A program made the translations under genes and the position numbers. A stretch of DNA of 5,590 nt from an uncultured Clostridia bacterium (GTDB lineage: Bacteria > Bacillota > Clostridia > Oscillospirales > Acutalibacteraceae). Below the pieces are notes generated by a model that was not told the origin of the DNA, ran no database searches, and saw only the letters and a list, made by a program, of their open reading frames with translations. The stretch is from positions 1-5,590 of the forward strand of contig CALGGQ010000035.1 in the NCBI GenBank assembly GCA_937915775.1. Reading direction: 5' to 3'. Shown here in pieces: positions 5,571 through 5,590 of this stretch (the stretch's first letter is position 1; each line of letters starts with the position of its first letter).

Positions 5571-5590
5571 AGATCGGAAGAGCGTCGTGT
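5571..5590. other. Illumina TruSeq adapter remnant at the contig end
   Basis: The last 20 bases begin AGATCGGAAGAGCGTCG and match the start of the standard TruSeq adapter read-through sequence without a mismatch, as I recall it. They are not genomic. They create a false TAG stop at 5570-5572 for the plus-strand frame. Confidence 0.97.

Overview
The window looks like a metagenomic or draft-assembly contig from a low-to-mid GC Gram-positive bacterium. Clostridia of the Oscillospiraceae/Ruminococcaceae type (gut or rumen) fit best, because secreted leucine-rich-repeat proteins ending in aromatic cell-wall-binding repeats are typical there. This placement is inferred from protein architecture; no marker gene settles it. 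All intact genes lie on the minus strand, so transcription runs from right to left.

Left third (about 1-1980): a housekeeping pair, a SpoU/TrmH-family rRNA 2'-O-methyltransferase followed by dprA, which encodes the DNA-processing protein that loads RecA on incoming single strands. Stop and start overlap as ATGA, so the pair is probably translationally coupled. A sigma-A-type promoter and a Shine-Dalgarno sequence lie upstream in an AT-rich gap (1975-2150). That gap also holds the intrinsic terminator of the next unit.

Middle (2151 to about 5176): a run of cell-surface genes. From upstream to downstream these are the 3' remnant of a cell-wall-binding-repeat protein (4988-5170), a 414-residue protein and a 511-residue protein. 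The two complete ones are paralogues with nearly the same signal peptide, a shared small head domain, BspA-type leucine-rich repeats and C-terminal choline/cell-wall-binding repeats. They differ in the middle: an acidic linker in one, a CxxC element plus an Ig-like domain in the other. Gaps of 22 and 34 bases and a single terminator at the end suggest one operon. The likely job is surface display and adhesion, with the repeats holding the protein on the envelope.

Right end (about 5177-5590): the minus-strand gene breaks off without a start, and an unrelated plus-strand frame is open from the break to the end. Its product is an unrecognised fragment with weak resemblance to the G4/G5 region of P-loop GTPases. 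The last 20 bases match the Illumina TruSeq adapter, and the apparent stop codon of this frame is partly made of adapter. The right end is therefore technically compromised and the junction near 5160-5176 may be an assembly chimera. I found no CRISPR array, tRNA, rRNA, insertion sequence or defence system, and no convincing new system.
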